Positions 1 through 7,043 of a stretch of 22,219 nt of DNA are shown one piece after another. The stretch comes from Stenotrophomonas sp. UBA7346. GTDB lineage: Bacteria; Pseudomonadota; Gammaproteobacteria; Xanthomonadales; Xanthomonadaceae. The stretch is from assembly GCA_002471015.1 (NCBI GenBank), contig DKPB01000032.1:743-22961 (forward strand), given 5' to 3'. How positions within the stretch are numbered: the first letter of the stretch is position 1; every line of letters begins with the position of its first letter. The notes beneath the pieces were generated by a model. That model had not been told where the DNA came from. It made no database searches and saw nothing but the letters and a program-made list of their open reading frames with translations. The position numbers and the translations under genes were made by a program.

Positions 1-531
1 ATCCTGGTCAACAACGCCGGCGGCCCGCCGCCGGGCGATTTCCGCGACTGGGAGCGCGAACAGTGGCTGGCGGCGGTAGAGGCCAACATGCTCACCCCGA
101 TCGAGCTGATCCGCGCCACCGTCGACGCCATGGCCGCGCGTGGCTACGGCCGCGTGGTCAACATCACCTCCAGCTCGGTGAAGGCCCCGATCGACATCCT
201 GGGCCTGTCCAACGGCGCCCGTTCCGGCCTGACCGGCTTTGTCGCCGGGGTCGCCCGCACCCACCTGGCGCGCAATGTCACCCTCAACAACCTGTTGCCG
301 GGCGCGTTCGACACCGATCGCCTGCGCGGCACGCTGGACGCCAGCGCGCGCAAGCTGCAGCAGCCACTGGACGAGGTGGCCGCACGCCGCCGCGCCGCCA
401 TCCCCGCTGGCCGCTTCGGTACGGCGGACGAGTTCGGCGCCGCCTGCGCCTTCCTGTGCAGCGTGCACGCCGGCTACATCACCGGGCAGAACCTGCTGAT
501 CGACGGCGGCGCCTACCCGGGCACCTTCTGA
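1..531 (+). CDS. SDR-family oxidoreductase, 3' part (5' end outside window), atypical active site
   Basis: Reading frame 1 is open from the first base and ends with TGA at 529-531, giving the last 176 residues of a Rossmann-fold short-chain dehydrogenase/reductase. The NNAGG motif of the fold (residues 4-8 of the visible part), the VVNITSSS strand with the catalytic-serine position (about 52-59) and the C-terminal GQNLLIDGGAYPG cofactor/dimer segment are all clear. The usual Tyr-x3-Lys pair is absent: 13 residues after Ser57 the sequence reads LGLSNGARSG, with Ser70 where Tyr and Arg74 where Lys are expected. Family membership is secure. Annotation pipelines usually call such proteins 3-oxoacyl-ACP reductase, but that activity is doubtful without Tyr/Lys. 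bioC starts 20 bp downstream on the same strand, so they are probably co-transcribed and may share a biotin or fatty-acyl context (inference). Confidence 0.9.
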   Translation: MLVNNAGGPPPGDFRDWEREQWLAAVEANMLTPIELIRATVDAMAARGYGRVVNITSSSVKAPIDILGLSNGARSGLTGFVAGVARTHLARNVTLNNLLPGAFDTDRLRGTLDASARKLQQPLDEVAARRRAAIPAGRFGTADEFGAACAFLCSVHAGYITGQNLLIDGGAYPGTF

Positions 532-551
532 CCTTCCACTGCGTACCTGCC

Positions 552-1439
552 ATGTCTTCCCTGTTTGATCGCAACCACGTCCGCCGCGCCTTCGCGCGCG
601 CCGCCTCCAGCTACCACGCCGCCGCCGTCCTGCAGCAGGAAGTGGCCAAGCGCCTGCTCGAATCGCTGGATTACCTGGAGGACCGGCAACCGCAGGTAGT
701 GCTGGACGTTGGCAGCGGCCCCGGCCATTCCAGCGCAGCCATGAAAAAGCGCTGGCCCAAGGCGCAGGTGATCGCGCTGGACCTGGCCCAGCCGATGCTG
801 GTGGAAGCAAAGAAACAGGCCGGCTGGTGGCGGCCGTTCTCGCGCGTGTGTGCCGATGCCCGGGCGCTGCCGCTGGCCGATAACAGCGTGGATGTGATTT
901 TCAGCAACCTGTGCCTGCAATGGGTGGAAGACCTGCCGGCGGTGTTTGCCGGTTTCCGCCGCGTGCTCAAACCCGGCGGCCTGCTGGTCTGTTCCACCTT
1001 TGGCCACGACACGCTGGTGGAGCTGCGCGCCGCCTTCGCCGAAGCCGACGATACCGCCCATGTCAGCCGCTTCGTGCAGATCGCTCAGTTCGGTGACGCG
1101 CTGCTGGCAGCCGGTTTCCGCGACCCGGTGCTGGACCGCGACATGTTCACCCTTACCTACGACGACCTGCCTGCCTTGATGCGCGAGCTCAAGGCCATCG
1201 GCGCCACCAACGCCATGCACGACCGCCGCCATACCCTCACCGGGCGCGGCCGCCTGGCGGCCGCGCAGGCGGCCTACGAACCGCTGCGCCGCACCGACGG
1301 CAAGCTTCCCAGCAGCTGGGAAGTGATCTATGCCCACGCCTGGGCGCCGGAGCCTGGCGCACCAATCCGCGAGCATGGCCACGACGTGGCCAGCGTGCCG
1401 CTGGCGTCGATCCCGATCCGGCGCAAACCCAAGGCCTGA
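552..1439 (+). CDS. bioC: Malonyl-ACP O-methyltransferase BioC
   Basis: This 295-residue class I SAM-dependent methyltransferase matches BioC, which methylates the free carboxyl of malonyl-ACP so that fatty-acid synthase can build the pimeloyl chain of biotin; BioH later removes the methyl group. The N-terminus FDRNHVRRAFARAASSYH is typical of BioC. SAM motif I, LDVGSGPGHSS, is at residues 51-61, the post-II segment SNLCLQWVED at 118-127, and a LKPGG turn follows. The ATG at 552 is chosen because the family N-terminus begins there; the frame is open further upstream but that stretch overlaps the SDR gene and does not resemble BioC. No strong Shine-Dalgarno sequence precedes it, and the 20-bp gap from the SDR stop suggests an operon. 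bioB, bioF and bioH are not in the window and are expected upstream (inference). Confidence 0.93.
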   Translation: MSSLFDRNHVRRAFARAASSYHAAAVLQQEVAKRLLESLDYLEDRQPQVVLDVGSGPGHSSAAMKKRWPKAQVIALDLAQPMLVEAKKQAGWWRPFSRVCADARALPLADNSVDVIFSNLCLQWVEDLPAVFAGFRRVLKPGGLLVCSTFGHDTLVELRAAFAEADDTAHVSRFVQIAQFGDALLAAGFRDPVLDRDMFTLTYDDLPALMRELKAIGATNAMHDRRHTLTGRGRLAAAQAAYEPLRRTDGKLPSSWEVIYAHAWAPEPGAPIREHGHDVASVPLASIPIRRKPKA

Positions 1440-1498
1440 GCTGCCAGCACCTGCCGGGGGCGGCGCACCGCGCCGGTTTCATCCCTCGCCGGCCCGCC

Positions 1499-1552
1499 CG
1501 ACCTGAAGGCATGGCCTTCGGTCGCTGATCAGGCAGCACGCCGGTGGCGTGC
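1499..1552. terminator. Paired stem-loops between convergent bioC and SnoaL-like gene
   Basis: Two strong hairpins sit back to back. The first (1499-1524) pairs CGACC and GAAGGC with GCCTTC and GGTCG around an ATG loop, with one bulged T. The second (1536-1552) pairs GCACGCC with GGCGTGC around GGT. A T-rich stretch (CTTCCTTTTGTC) follows about 10 bp later at 1561-1572. As the flanking genes converge, the cluster could end transcription from bioC and perhaps from the other side. There is no classical U-tract directly after either stem, so termination is inferred. Confidence 0.5.
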
Positions 1553-1604
1553 AAGCAGGGCTTCCTTTTGTCTCGTCACCACTACCCTGCCAGGCGGCGG
1601 CTGC

Positions 1605-2033
1605 TCAGCCGCCCACCTGCGCGATCCAATCCTGCAGGTTGTAGTAATTGCTCACCCGCGTGATCAGGCCGTCGCGCACATCGAAGAATGCCCCACCCGG
1701 CAGCACGTAGCGCTGTCCACGGGCGGGCGGCAGGCCTTCGTCGGTATGGTGGTACTCACCGTGCACCACATACTCGGCGGCGGCACGGTTGCCACTGTCA
1801 TCGGCCATGACCACCACCTCGCGCAACTGCTCGCGGTAGCTGACCTCCATGCGCTGCAGGAAGGCCGCAAACGCCTCGCGGCCGTGCTCGCGCGCACCCT
1901 GGTTGAGGTCATGCACCACGTCCTCGTCCAGGCAGGCCAGCATGCCAACCCAGTCGCCACGGTTGAACGCCTCGTAGTACGCGTGGATGAGCACCATGGC
2001 ACGGCGCCGCGGGCTGACTTCAGTGTGGTCCAT
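1605..2033 (-). CDS. SnoaL/NTF2-like fold protein (ketosteroid-isomerase-related)
   Basis: The product has 142 residues. Its N-terminal helix ends in YYEAFNRGDWVGMLACLDEDVVHDLNQG, the usual opening of NTF2/SnoaL-like cone-fold proteins, and it ends with the strand GGAFFDVRDGLITRVSNYYNLQDW. These proteins are small dimeric enzymes or binding proteins (delta-5-3-ketosteroid isomerase, polyketide cyclases, many uncharacterised). I recall a conserved 'steroid delta-isomerase-related' subfamily of this kind but cannot assign a substrate. The start ATG at 2033 follows GAGGG five bases upstream, a good ribosome-binding site. The gene lies 18 bp downstream of the YdcF-like gene on the same strand and is probably the last member of that three-gene unit; nothing else links their functions. 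Confidence 0.85.
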   Translation of the reverse strand: MDHTEVSPRRRAMVLIHAYYEAFNRGDWVGMLACLDEDVVHDLNQGAREHGREAFAAFLQRMEVSYREQLREVVVMADDSGNRAAAEYVVHGEYHHTDEGLPPARGQRYVLPGGAFFDVRDGLITRVSNYYNLQDWIAQVGG

Positions 2034-2051
2034 GTAACCCTCGCAAACGAC

Positions 2052-2660
2052 TCAGGCGCCTTTGGCAAACAGGTCGCGGTGGAAAAAGTAGACCTCCTGC
2101 ACCAGGAAACGCCAACTGGTGTGGAAGCTGCGGAAGCGCGTGCTCGGCGTGGACGAGGCCAACGCATCGATACCCAGCTCCTGTGACAGGCGCAGCGCGC
2201 GCGCCATGTGCAACGGGTCGCTGACCACGATCACCTTGTGCAGGTCGTTCTGTTTCATCAGCACCTTGGCTTCCACCAGGTTCTGGCGGGTGGTGCGTGA
2301 CTTGGTCTCGATCAGGATGGCCTCGGCGGGGATCTTCTGCTTCAGGGCATAGCGCCGCGCCACCTGCGATTCGGAGAAGCGCGCACGCGCGCCACCAAAG
2401 CCACCGGTGAAGATCAGCTTGGGCGCATAGCCCTGCCGGTACAGGTCCAGGCCATGGCGGATACGCTCCTCGAACACCGGTGAAGGCTTGGCGTCATACG
2501 CCGCCGCGCCGAGCACGATGATCGCGTCCGCCGGTGCGGCCTGGTCGCGGTCGCCCACCCAGATGATCCAGGCCGCCACACCCAGCAACCACAACAGCAG
2601 CAGGACGCTGAACCTCCACACCCAACCCAGCAGGCCAACCCGTCCACGCGTTGCCGTCAT
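2052..2660 (-). CDS. YdcF/DUF218-family membrane-anchored protein
   Basis: This 202-residue protein has one N-terminal transmembrane helix (about residues 14-35, rich in Leu, Val and Trp) followed by a periplasmic DUF218 domain. Family signatures are DAIIVLGAAAY (45-55), the PKLIFTGGFG strand-turn (80-89), the ETKSRTTRQN segment (118-127) and VIVVSDPLHMARA (143-155). Some relatives (SanA, ElyC, YdcF) act in envelope or peptidoglycan homeostasis; biochemical roles are mostly unknown. The ATG at 2660 overlaps the TGA of the upstream dehydratase gene as ATGA, indicating translational coupling. The frame is open much further upstream but that part is a shadow of the dehydratase gene. Function beyond family level is not inferred. 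Confidence 0.88.
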   Translation of the reverse strand: MTATRGRVGLLGWVWRFSVLLLLWLLGVAAWIIWVGDRDQAAPADAIIVLGAAAYDAKPSPVFEERIRHGLDLYRQGYAPKLIFTGGFGGARARFSESQVARRYALKQKIPAEAILIETKSRTTRQNLVEAKVLMKQNDLHKVIVVSDPLHMARALRLSQELGIDALASSTPSTRFRSFHTSWRFLVQEVYFFHRDLFAKGA

Positions 2661-3619
2661 GCCAGGCTCCACGGCAGTGCATCCAGATCGACATTGCCAC
2701 CGGACAACAGCAGGCCGACCGTGCGCCCGGCAAACCGCTGCGGCTGCGCAAGCACCGCCGCCAGGGTGATCGCCGAGGACGGCTCCACCGTCTGTTTCAT
2801 CACCTGCCAGATCAGCCGCATTGCCGCCACGGTGTCGGCATCGTCCACGGTGATGACCTGCGCATGCGAGCGCAGCAAGGCGAAATTGGGGGCACCGAGG
2901 GCACCGCGCAGGCCATCGCACACGGTATCCGGCACGAAATCGACCTGCCGCCGGTCCGCCGCCAGCGAGCGCGCCGTATCGGCTGCACCAGCCGGCTCGG
3001 CCAGGATCAATTCGCAATCGGGTAACAATGCCTGCATCGCCAGCAGGCTGCCGCCGGCCAGGCCACCGCCGCCCACCGGCACCACCAACACGTCCAGGGT
3101 CGCCCCTGCCTGGCGGATCAGTTCCATCGTCGCCGTGCCCTGGCCGGCGATCACCCGCGCATCGGCATAGGGATGGACCAGCTCGGCGCCGGTCTGCTGG
3201 CGTATGCGTTCACATTCGGCCTCACGCGCCACCTGGGTGGGCGCGCAGCGCCACAGCTGCGCGCCATGCCGGGCGATATTGGCCAGCTTTGCCGCCACCG
3301 CACCTTCGGGCACCACAACGTGGCAGGGGATGCCACGCGAACGCGCCGCCAACGCCAGCGCCGCACCGTGGTTGCCGGAAGAATGGGTAACCACTCCATT
3401 CAGCGCCTGCATCGCATCCAGCGACCACACCGCGTTGCAGGCGCCACGGAACTTGAACGCGCCACTGCGCTGCAGGTGCTCGGCCTTGAAATGCAGGCTG
3501 GCACCGGCCAGGGCATCGAGCTCCCGCGACCGCAGCACCGGCGTGACCGTGGCATGGGAGGCAATGCGCGCCGCGGCGGCCAGCACCTCGGCAAAGCCGG
3601 GCAAGGTGAGTTCATTCAT
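2657..3619 (-). CDS. Threonine/serine dehydratase-like PLP-dependent enzyme (fold type II)
   Basis: The 320-residue product is a complete fold-type-II PLP enzyme. The Schiff-base lysine is Lys56 in SGAFKFRGA, the substrate-carboxylate loop SSGNHG is at 80-85, the phosphate-binding glycine loop PVGGGGLAGG at 181-190, and the SGGNVD segment near the pyridine ring at 306-311. It lacks the C-terminal ACT-like regulatory domain of biosynthetic IlvA (about 500 residues), so it resembles catabolic threonine dehydratase, serine racemase or threo-3-hydroxyaspartate ammonia-lyase. These share reaction type (beta-elimination giving ammonia and a 2-oxo acid, or racemisation) and cannot be told apart by eye. 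It is the first gene of a minus-strand unit and its stop overlaps the YdcF-like start. Confidence 0.88.
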   Translation of the reverse strand: MNELTLPGFAEVLAAAARIASHATVTPVLRSRELDALAGASLHFKAEHLQRSGAFKFRGACNAVWSLDAMQALNGVVTHSSGNHGAALALAARSRGIPCHVVVPEGAVAAKLANIARHGAQLWRCAPTQVAREAECERIRQQTGAELVHPYADARVIAGQGTATMELIRQAGATLDVLVVPVGGGGLAGGSLLAMQALLPDCELILAEPAGAADTARSLAADRRQVDFVPDTVCDGLRGALGAPNFALLRSHAQVITVDDADTVAAMRLIWQVMKQTVEPSSAITLAAVLAQPQRFAGRTVGLLLSGGNVDLDALPWSLA

Positions 3620-3760
3620 GGTGAAAGGTTAGCCTAGGCTCCTGCCCCGGGACCATCTCATCTGCGCACATGCCTGCAGTTCAGGTAGACCGGAACAATT
3701 AAGGGGCGATTCAATGCATTGGCCCGAAGCTGGATGCCATTCCCACTGGGGGGACTCATC

Positions 3761-4435
3761 ATGATCAAGCGACTCATCATTGCCACCGGGCTGCTGGTTG
3801 GCCTGTCCGGCTGTGCCACCTATGACTACGTCGATGGTGGGGCGGGTGGTTACTACCATGGCTCGCCGTCGGTGCAGTACAGCTATCCCTATGGCTACCC
3901 GTATGGCGGTTATGACGGTGGCTACTATGGTGGCGCTTACTACGGAAGTGGCTATTACGGCAGCTATGGCTACCCAGGCTACCGTCCGGTTTACCGTCCG
4001 CGCCCACCGCAGCATGGCCATGGTCAGCGTCCGCCGGGTAATGGCAACGGGCATGGCCCGCGCCCGGGTGGCGGCCATGACCACAATGGCAATGGGCCGC
4101 GTCCGCCGGGCAACGGCAATGGGCACGGTCCGCGGCCGGGCGGCGACAACGACCACAACGGCAACGGGCCGCGTCCGCGTCCGCCGGTCAATGGCGGCGG
4201 CGGCAAATCGCCGTGGCGTGACCTGGACCGCCTGCAACGCCCACAGCAGCGCGCCAATCCGCAGGCGATGCAGCAACCCCGTGCCATGCCCCGCCCGCAG
4301 GCCATGCCATCACGTCCGGCCATGCAGCCCCGGCCGATGGCCCAGCCGCGGCCGGCCGCACAGGCCCGCCCGGCCCCCGCCCGACCGCCGTCACAAAGTC
4401 GACCCGGTCACGTAGTCAGGAATGTGGAGAAATAA
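3761..4435 (+). CDS. Glycine/tyrosine-rich lipoprotein with His/Asn-Gly-Pro-Arg repeats
   Basis: A short signal peptide with lipobox LSGC (predicted lipidated Cys18) is followed by a low-complexity secreted chain, 224 residues in all. Residues about 24-75 are Gly/Tyr-rich (YPYGYPYGGYDGG style). Residues 91-138 hold two 24-residue units of Pro, Gly, Asn, His and Arg, encoded by a 72-bp tandem duplication, and the C-terminal third is Pro/Arg/Ala/Gln/Met-rich with PRPMAQPRP-like runs. ATG 3761 is chosen because it gives a proper lipoprotein signal and has a GGGGGGA ribosome-binding site about eight bases upstream; an in-frame ATG at 3719 would bury the signal. The protein is probably outer-membrane anchored and intrinsically disordered. 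I recognise no enzyme domain and assign no function. Confidence 0.8.
   Translation: MIKRLIIATGLLVGLSGCATYDYVDGGAGGYYHGSPSVQYSYPYGYPYGGYDGGYYGGAYYGSGYYGSYGYPGYRPVYRPRPPQHGHGQRPPGNGNGHGPRPGGGHDHNGNGPRPPGNGNGHGPRPGGDNDHNGNGPRPRPPVNGGGGKSPWRDLDRLQRPQQRANPQAMQQPRAMPRPQAMPSRPAMQPRPMAQPRPAAQARPAPARPPSQSRPGHVVRNVEK
4031..4174 (+). repeat. 72-bp tandem duplication inside the lipoprotein gene
   Basis: Two adjacent 72-bp, codon-phased units (4031-4102 and 4103-4174) each encode PPGNGNGHGPRPGG-xx-DHNGNGPR. By hand alignment they differ at about 12 positions; all but the changes turning Gly-His into Asp-Asn are synonymous, so the peptide has been kept while the DNA drifted. Confidence 0.85.
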
Positions 4436-4598
4436 AAAGGTTGCATTTGCCCTTGATGCAGGCAATGCTTGGCCTCACGGGTGACCGGTTGCGTCGCTAA
4501 GTGACCCAAACCGGTCAACACCCGACAGCTCAATGTCGATGTCCGCCAGGAAATCTGGATCCCCCCTGTTCCGGCCCTGTCGGGCATCGGCGCCTAAT

Positions 4599-4636
4599 AA
4601 AGACAAAGCCCCGGCCTAGGCCGGGGCTTTGTCTTT
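4599..4636. terminator. Perfect 38-nt palindromic (bidirectional) terminator
   Basis: AAAGACAAAGCCCCGGCC at 4599-4616 is followed by TA and its exact reverse complement, giving 19 paired positions with no mismatch. The A-rich left edge and T-rich right edge give a U-tract in either direction, as expected of a bidirectional rho-independent terminator. It would insulate mnmG from the lipoprotein gene. Confidence 0.88.
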
Positions 4637-4857
4637 TAACGCTTTCCCGCCAAGGCGGGCCTTGCCTGACTGCAAGGCCGGTAGTCCCCCGACTACCGGC
4701 CCCCTGCTACCCCAACGTGCGCTTCGGTCGGCCCCTGTTCCAATTCCGACCTTGTTGCGCCTATGTCGCATGCCACGCTGGGTGCAATGTATTAACTGCA
4801 GGTTGCGTGCCAACTTTAGGCCTGACCTCTAACAAATTTGCTTTGGCGGTAAAATCA

Positions 4858-4892
4858 GCAAACCGGCTGGTTTGCACCGGGGAATACCCCGG
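4858..4892 (+). promoter_or_regulatory. Twin hairpins in the probable mnmG leader
   Basis: GCAAACC (4858-4864) pairs with GGTTTGC (4869-4875) around GGCT, and directly after it CCGGGG (4877-4882) pairs with CCCCGG (4887-4892) around AATA. They lie 3 bp after a TAAAAT possible -10 element (4850-4855), so they would be at or close to the 5' end of the mnmG mRNA if that promoter is real. No U-tract follows, so they are not an obvious attenuator; they may stabilise the transcript or affect translation. No known riboswitch class was recognised. Confidence 0.45.
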
Positions 4893-4930
4893 CGACTGAC
4901 TTCACACTTTTCCGAACCAATCTCACGCCC

Positions 4931-6820
4931 ATGAGCGACTCCTTCTACCGTTACGACGTCATCGTCATCGGCGGCGGCCACGCCGGTACCGAGGCGGCCC
5001 TGGCTGCCGCGCGCGGCGGCGCCCGCACTCTGTTGCTGACCCACAACGTCGAAACGGTGGGCGCGATGAGCTGCAACCCAGCTATTGGCGGCATCGGCAA
5101 GGGCCATCTGGTCAAGGAAATCGACGCCCTGGGCGGGGCCATGGCACATGCCGCTGACCGTGCCGGCATCCAGTGGCGCACCCTCAATGCCTCCAAGGGC
5201 CCAGCGGTGCGCGCCACCCGCTGCCAGGCCGACCGCAACCTGTACCGCATGGCGATCCGCGGCATCGTCGAGTCCCAGCCCAACCTGACCGTGTTCCAGG
5301 CCGCGGTGGATGATCTGATCATCGACGGCGACGCCATCCGCGGCGCCATCACCCAGACCGGCCTGACCTTCCACGCCCCGGCAGTGGTGCTGACCGCCGG
5401 CACCTTCCTGGCCGGCAAGATCCATATCGGCGAAACCCAGTACACCGCCGGCCGCATGGGCGACCCGCCGGCCACCACCCTGGCCGCGCGCCTGCGCGAG
5501 CGCCCGTTCGCCATCGACCGCCTGAAGACCGGCACCCCGCCGCGCATCGACGGCCGTTCGCTGGACTACAGCGTGATGGACGAGCAGCCCGGCGATGACC
5601 CGCTGCCGGTGATGTCCTACCTGGGCGATGTCCGCGAGCACCCACAGCAGGTGAGCTGCTGGATCACCCATACCAGCGAGCGCACCCACGACATCATCCG
5701 TGGCGCGCTGCATCGCTCGCCGCTGTACAGCGGCCAGATCGAAGGCATCGGCCCGCGTTACTGCCCGTCCATCGAAGACAAGGTGGTGCGCTTTGCCGAG
5801 AAGAACAGCCACCAGATCTTCGTCGAGCCCGAGGGCCTGGACGTGGTCGAGATCTATCCCAACGGCATCTCCACCTCGCTGCCATTCGACGTGCAGCTGG
5901 AACTGGTACGCAGCATCCGTGGTTTCGAGCAGGCACATATCACCCGCCCGGGCTATGCCATCGAGTACGACTTCTTCGATCCGCGTGGTTTGAAGAACAC
6001 GCTGGAGACCCGCCAGGTCAACGGCCTGTTCTTCGCCGGCCAGATCAACGGCACCACCGGCTATGAAGAAGCCGGCGCACAAGGCCTGCTGGCCGGCATC
6101 AACGCCGCCCTGTTCGTGCAGGGCAAGGACGGCTGGTGCCCGCGCCGCGATGAGGCCTATATCGGCGTGCTGGTCGACGACCTGATCACCCACGGCACCA
6201 GCGAGCCGTACCGCATGTTCACCAGCCGCGCCGAGTACCGGCTGCAGCTGCGCGAGGACAACGCCGACGCACGCCTGACCCCGACCGGCCGCGAGCTGGG
6301 CCTGGTCGATGACCGCCGCTGGGCCGCGTTCGAGACCAAGCAGGCCGCCGTTGCCAGCGAGAGCGCACGCCTGCGTGGCATCTGGGCAACGCCGGGCAAT
6401 GCCCTGGGCCGCGAAGTCGCCGAGACCACCGGCGTGGCGGTCAGTCGCGAAACCAATGTGCTGGACCTGATCAAGCGCCCCGAGCTGGACTACGCCAAGT
6501 TGATGCAGGTGCCGTCGCTGGGCCCCGGCGTGGAAGACGCACGCGTGGCCGAGCAGGTGGAGATCAGCGTCAAGTACGCCGGTTACCTGGACCGCCAGCG
6601 CGAAGAGATCGAACGCCAGCAGCGCCATGAAAATACCGCGATCGCCGAAGGCTTCGACTTCGCCTCGGTGCGCGGCTTGTCGGCCGAGGCACTGCAGAAG
6701 CTGGAACGCGTGCGCCCGCAAAGCATCGGCCAGGCACAACGCATCCCCGGCATGACGCCCGCAGCAATCTCGCTGCTGCTGGTGCACCTGGAGCGGGCAC
6801 GCCGCGGCAAGGTGGCGTGA
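4931..6820 (+). CDS. mnmG: tRNA uridine-5-carboxymethylaminomethyl modification enzyme MnmG (GidA)
   Basis: The 629-residue protein is a full-length MnmG. With MnmE it installs the (carboxymethyl)aminomethyl group at C5 of wobble U34 in certain tRNAs, using FAD, NADH and methylene-tetrahydrofolate, in the cytoplasm. The FAD-binding motif VIGGGHAG is at residues 12-19, SCNPAIGGIGKGHLVKEIDALGG begins at 47 with Cys48, RYCPSIEDKV carries Cys278 (one of the conserved pair implicated in catalysis), and the C-terminal MnmE/tRNA-binding region ends with the helical RIPGMTPAAISLLLVHLER. No Shine-Dalgarno sequence is evident before the ATG, but the start matches the family. mnmE is not adjacent. The 495-bp upstream gap implies its own promoter. 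Confidence 0.97.
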   Translation: MSDSFYRYDVIVIGGGHAGTEAALAAARGGARTLLLTHNVETVGAMSCNPAIGGIGKGHLVKEIDALGGAMAHAADRAGIQWRTLNASKGPAVRATRCQADRNLYRMAIRGIVESQPNLTVFQAAVDDLIIDGDAIRGAITQTGLTFHAPAVVLTAGTFLAGKIHIGETQYTAGRMGDPPATTLAARLRERPFAIDRLKTGTPPRIDGRSLDYSVMDEQPGDDPLPVMSYLGDVREHPQQVSCWITHTSERTHDIIRGALHRSPLYSGQIEGIGPRYCPSIEDKVVRFAEKNSHQIFVEPEGLDVVEIYPNGISTSLPFDVQLELVRSIRGFEQAHITRPGYAIEYDFFDPRGLKNTLETRQVNGLFFAGQINGTTGYEEAGAQGLLAGINAALFVQGKDGWCPRRDEAYIGVLVDDLITHGTSEPYRMFTSRAEYRLQLREDNADARLTPTGRELGLVDDRRWAAFETKQAAVASESARLRGIWATPGNALGREVAETTGVAVSRETNVLDLIKRPELDYAKLMQVPSLGPGVEDARVAEQVEISVKYAGYLDRQREEIERQQRHENTAIAEGFDFASVRGLSAEALQKLERVRPQSIGQAQRIPGMTPAAISLLLVHLERARRGKVA

Positions 6821-6854
6821 GTTTTTCGGGAGGATTTGTTGGAGCCTTAAAAGC

Positions 6855-6986
6855 TACCCCTCCCCAGCCCTCCCCTTTGCTTCGCAAAAGGGAGGGAGCA
6901 AGAGCGGCGCTCCGCCATCTGAAAGAACACGCCAAACAGCCCCCTCCATTGCGCCGAAGGCGGAGGGGAGGGTTGGGGAGGGGTGC
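6855..6986. repeat. GC-rich palindromic element, copy A
   Basis: Outer arms ACCCCTCCCCAGCCCTCCCC (6856-6875) and GGGGAGGGTTGGGGAGGGGT (6965-6984) are complementary at 19 of 20 positions. Each side also folds locally: TTTGC-TTC-GCAAA on the left, CGCC-GAA-GGCG on the right. The ~40-bp centre contains AGAGCGGC, TCTGAA and ACAG in the same order as copy C. It fills most of the mnmG to nucleotidyltransferase gap (6821-7043) and may act as a terminator or mRNA-end stabiliser. Confidence 0.8.
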
Positions 6987-7043
6987 CTTGCGCATGGCCA
7001 TCGAACTAGACTGCAAACCCGCACACCACAGGCACTACAGGAT

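Larger units (their letters stand above)
4436..4930. other. 495-bp intergenic region with terminator, stem-loops and mnmG leader
   Basis: No convincing gene lies here. From left to right it holds a long-loop inverted repeat downstream of the lipoprotein gene (TGACCGGTT 4482-4490 with AACCGGTCA 4509-4517), a strong terminator palindrome (4599-4636), an 11-bp stem-loop (GGCCGGTAGTC 4676-4686 with its complement 4691-4701, CCCC loop), then about 150 bp of lower G+C sequence with a TAAAAT possible -10 box (4850-4855), and two consecutive hairpins (4858-4892) before mnmG. An open frame over 4501-4899 runs across the terminator and resembles no protein I recognise. Confidence 0.7.

Noticed and set aside
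63..551. N-terminal extension of the BioC frame
   Set aside because: It overlaps the SDR gene in another frame, is Arg/Pro-rich, and BioC proteins start at the ATG at 552.
4501..4899. 132-aa plus-strand frame between the lipoprotein gene and mnmG
   Set aside because: It spans the perfect terminator palindrome and other stem-loops, and shows no domain or ribosome-binding site.
4829..6787. 652-aa open frame on the minus strand
   Set aside because: It is antisense to mnmG, a certain gene; long shadow frames are normal at this G+C content and the sequence has no recognisable domain.
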